Part shown: positions 6,140 through 7,759 of the stretch, one piece after another | Position numbering within the stretch: the stretch's first letter is position 1 | Layout: each line of letters begins with the position of its first letter | From: Candidatus Tharpella sp. | GTDB lineage: Bacteria > Desulfobacterota > Anaeroferrophillalia > Anaeroferrophillales > Tharpellaceae | Reading direction: 5' to 3' | NCBI GenBank assembly: GCA_021163565.1 | Contig: JAGGTT010000294.1 | Span: forward strand, 1 to 7,759 | DNA: 7,759 nt | Program-made: the position numbers and the translations under genes | Notes under the pieces: generated by a model | Told to the model about the DNA's origin: nothing | Seen by the model: only the letters and a program-made list of their open reading frames with translations | Databases searched by the model: none

Positions 6140-7507
6140 ATGCATAAAACTCCCAACCGACAGAACCTGATGGCCGGAACTATCCGCCGGCTACTGCAGC
6201 GTGAAGCCTGGCATAATATCCAGAATGTCCTGGCCAAGCTCTACCCGGCTGACATCTCGCTCGTAATGCGTGAGTTTGATGAGGAAATGCGCCTGGTTTT
6301 CTTTGAACAGATCAGTGATCTGGAAAAAGCCGGCAAGACCTTAAGTGAACTCGATATAGAGATTGCTCTGCCCCTGGTTCAGTCCCTGCCGGAAGCCAAG
6401 ATAGTCTCGATTTTCAAAGAGATGCCGGATGATGACCGGACCGAGCTGATATCCCAGCTGCCGGAAGAGTTCGCCCGGAATCTTCTCGACCAGCTCGGCA
6501 CGGTTGAATCCCAGGATATTGAGACCCTGTTAAGTTATCCTGAAGACAGTGCCGGCCGGATTATGACCACTGATTTCTTCGCTCTGCGGGATGCAACAAC
6601 CGCAACCGAAGCGATTGACATCATCCACCGCCGGGGTGAAGAGGCGGAAACCGTTTTCTACATCTACGTTACCGACCCTTTAGGCCGTCTCACAGGTATC
6701 GTTTCTCTGCGCAAACTCATTCTCTCTCAACCTGAAACTCAGCTTAAAGATATCATCAACACCAATGTCGTTAAGGTTGATGTCCACACCGACCAGGAAC
6801 TGGTCGCCCAGCAGGTTGAGCGTTACAATATTCTGGCTATCCCGGTTGTCGATGATTCTGATATTCTGGTCGGTATCATCACCGTCGATGATATCATCGA
6901 TGTTATCCGGGAAGAGGCAACCGAAGATATCTTCCGCATGGCCGGTTCTGATTCAGAAGAGATTGTCTACGCCGACAATATCTTTAAAATCGCCCGCATC
7001 CGCCTGCCCTGGCTCCTGATCACTCTTCTCGGCGGCATTATTACCGGCTATTTGATGTGGCTCTTTAAGGCCACCCTGGAGACCACTATCGCACTGATCA
7101 CCTTTGTGCCGGTCATTACCGGCATGGGCGGTAATGTCGGCACCCAGTCGTCTCTGATTATAGTTCGCGGTCTGGCCACCGGACGGGTAACCATGGATAC
7201 CATTGCCAAAGTCATCTGGCGTGAGGCCCGAATCGGAATCTTGATGGGCATAATCTGCGGTTTATCGGTCGGTATTATCGCTCTGATCTGGCACCATGAA
7301 CCGATGATCGGAGTCGTTGTTGCCTTGGCTATGTCAGTTTCAATGACTGTAGCCGCAACCATGGGTGCTTTCGCTCCGATATTCTTCCAGAAACTCGATA
7401 TCGACCCGGCCATCGCATCCGGCCCTTTCGTCTCTACCAGCAATGACATTATCGGTATCCTGATTTACATGACAACCGCCACTCTTTTTCTCAAGCACTT
7501 TTTTTAG
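6140..7507 (+). CDS. mgtE: Magnesium transporter MgtE
   Basis: This is an inner-membrane Mg2+ channel whose cytoplasmic part closes the pore when internal Mg2+ is high. The 455 residues match the family length and order. A helical N domain rich in acidic residues (about 15-130) is followed by two CBS domains (about 140-197 and 203-260). A plug/connecting helix (about 262-285) comes next, then the membrane domain from about 286 to the end with about five hydrophobic segments. Family motifs are present: PVITGMGGNVGTQSSLIIVRG (324-344) and DPAIASGPFVSTSND (422-436). D436 aligns by motif with the pore aspartate of characterised MgtE. The ATG at 6140 lacks a clear SD; the next in-frame ATG is residue 11 and has none either, so 6140 is kept for its longer N domain. 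recO follows 14 nt downstream. Confidence 0.96.
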   Translation: MHKTPNRQNLMAGTIRRLLQREAWHNIQNVLAKLYPADISLVMREFDEEMRLVFFEQISDLEKAGKTLSELDIEIALPLVQSLPEAKIVSIFKEMPDDDRTELISQLPEEFARNLLDQLGTVESQDIETLLSYPEDSAGRIMTTDFFALRDATTATEAIDIIHRRGEEAETVFYIYVTDPLGRLTGIVSLRKLILSQPETQLKDIINTNVVKVDVHTDQELVAQQVERYNILAIPVVDDSDILVGIITVDDIIDVIREEATEDIFRMAGSDSEEIVYADNIFKIARIRLPWLLITLLGGIITGYLMWLFKATLETTIALITFVPVITGMGGNVGTQSSLIIVRGLATGRVTMDTIAKVIWREARIGILMGIICGLSVGIIALIWHHEPMIGVVVALAMSVSMTVAATMGAFAPIFFQKLDIDPAIASGPFVSTSNDIIGILIYMTTATLFLKHFF

Positions 7508-7521
7508 GATTTAGTGAAAAG

Positions 7522-7759
7522 ATGCCTCGAGTCAAAGACAAAGCTTTTATTATAAATAAAACCGATTACGGCGAAAGCGATATCATTATTACTCTGTTTT
7601 CAGCCAGCCGCGGCAAAATCAGCTGTATCGCTAAAGGAGCGAAACGGAGTCGCCGCCGCTTTCCCGGATCTATAGAACTCTTCTCGCAGATATCCTTCAT
7701 CGGCTTCATCAAACACCCCCTGGCCCTGACCCGGATTGATGAATGCCAGCTCTTAAACC
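7522..7759 (+). CDS. recO: DNA repair protein RecO, N-terminal part (3' end beyond the window)
   Basis: This is the first 79 residues of RecO, which binds single-stranded DNA and with RecR loads RecA onto SSB-coated DNA in gap repair. The visible part is the N-terminal OB-fold domain. It starts MPRVKDKAFIINKTDYGESD, continues with the family-typical IITLFSASRGKISCIAKGAKRS segment (about 22-43), and then RRRFPGSIELFSQ. The zinc-binding or helical C-terminal domain lies beyond the right edge. The ATG at 7522 is 14 nt after the mgtE stop, with AGGA at 7506-7509 overlapping that stop, so coupling to mgtE is likely. A GTG at 7514 is out of frame. Confidence 0.93.
   Translation, partial: MPRVKDKAFIINKTDYGESDIIITLFSASRGKISCIAKGAKRSRRRFPGSIELFSQISFIGFIKHPLALTRIDECQLLN

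Noticed and set aside
7048..7449. 133-codon open frame on the minus strand opposite the mgtE membrane domain
   Set aside because: The hydrophobic content mirrors the MgtE transmembrane codons. There is no SD or domain, and the MgtE motifs are on the plus strand.

Overview
The window reads as ordinary chromosomal housekeeping and envelope-stress DNA from a Gram-negative bacterium. Gene content, the SD-led starts, moderate GC and the character of the proteins fit Desulfobacterota (the former Deltaproteobacteria). That placement is inferred from gene character only; nothing in the window fixes the taxon. I see no phage, insertion sequence, CRISPR array, toxin-antitoxin or defence genes, and no rRNA or tRNA.

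Left half, minus strand (read right to left). An OmpR-family response regulator (4553-3873) overlaps by 4 nt (GTGA) a membrane sensor histidine kinase (3876-2428). A 139-nt stretch follows that could encode a structured RNA, then a strong intrinsic terminator (2288-2253). Next come a separate upstream region, an HtrA/DegP-type periplasmic serine protease (2089-647), and prmA, the ribosomal protein L11 methyltransferase, which starts within 7 nt of the htrA stop and runs off the left edge. A two-component system beside an htrA gene is a recurring arrangement (CssRS/htrA, CiaRH/htrA, MprAB/pepD, Cpx control of degP). Control of htrA by this pair is therefore the natural hypothesis. The two upstream regions share a 10-mer and an 11-nt SD-region string, which supports it weakly.

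Right half, plus strand. After a 294-bp divergent intergenic region come ndk (nucleoside diphosphate kinase), bioD (dethiobiotin synthetase), mgtE (Mg2+ channel/transporter with CBS domains) and the first part of recO (recombination mediator), which runs off the right edge. ndk-bioD and mgtE-recO are closely spaced and probably co-transcribed within each pair.

I do not find a convincing undescribed system. The best candidates for a second look are non-coding. One is the region downstream of the kinase gene, where minus-strand RNA would present two C-rich anti-SD stretches in or next to hairpin loops, just ahead of an intrinsic terminator. Another is the promoter string shared by the regulator and htrA. 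A third is a possible attenuator-like set of alternative hairpins in the leader of ndk.
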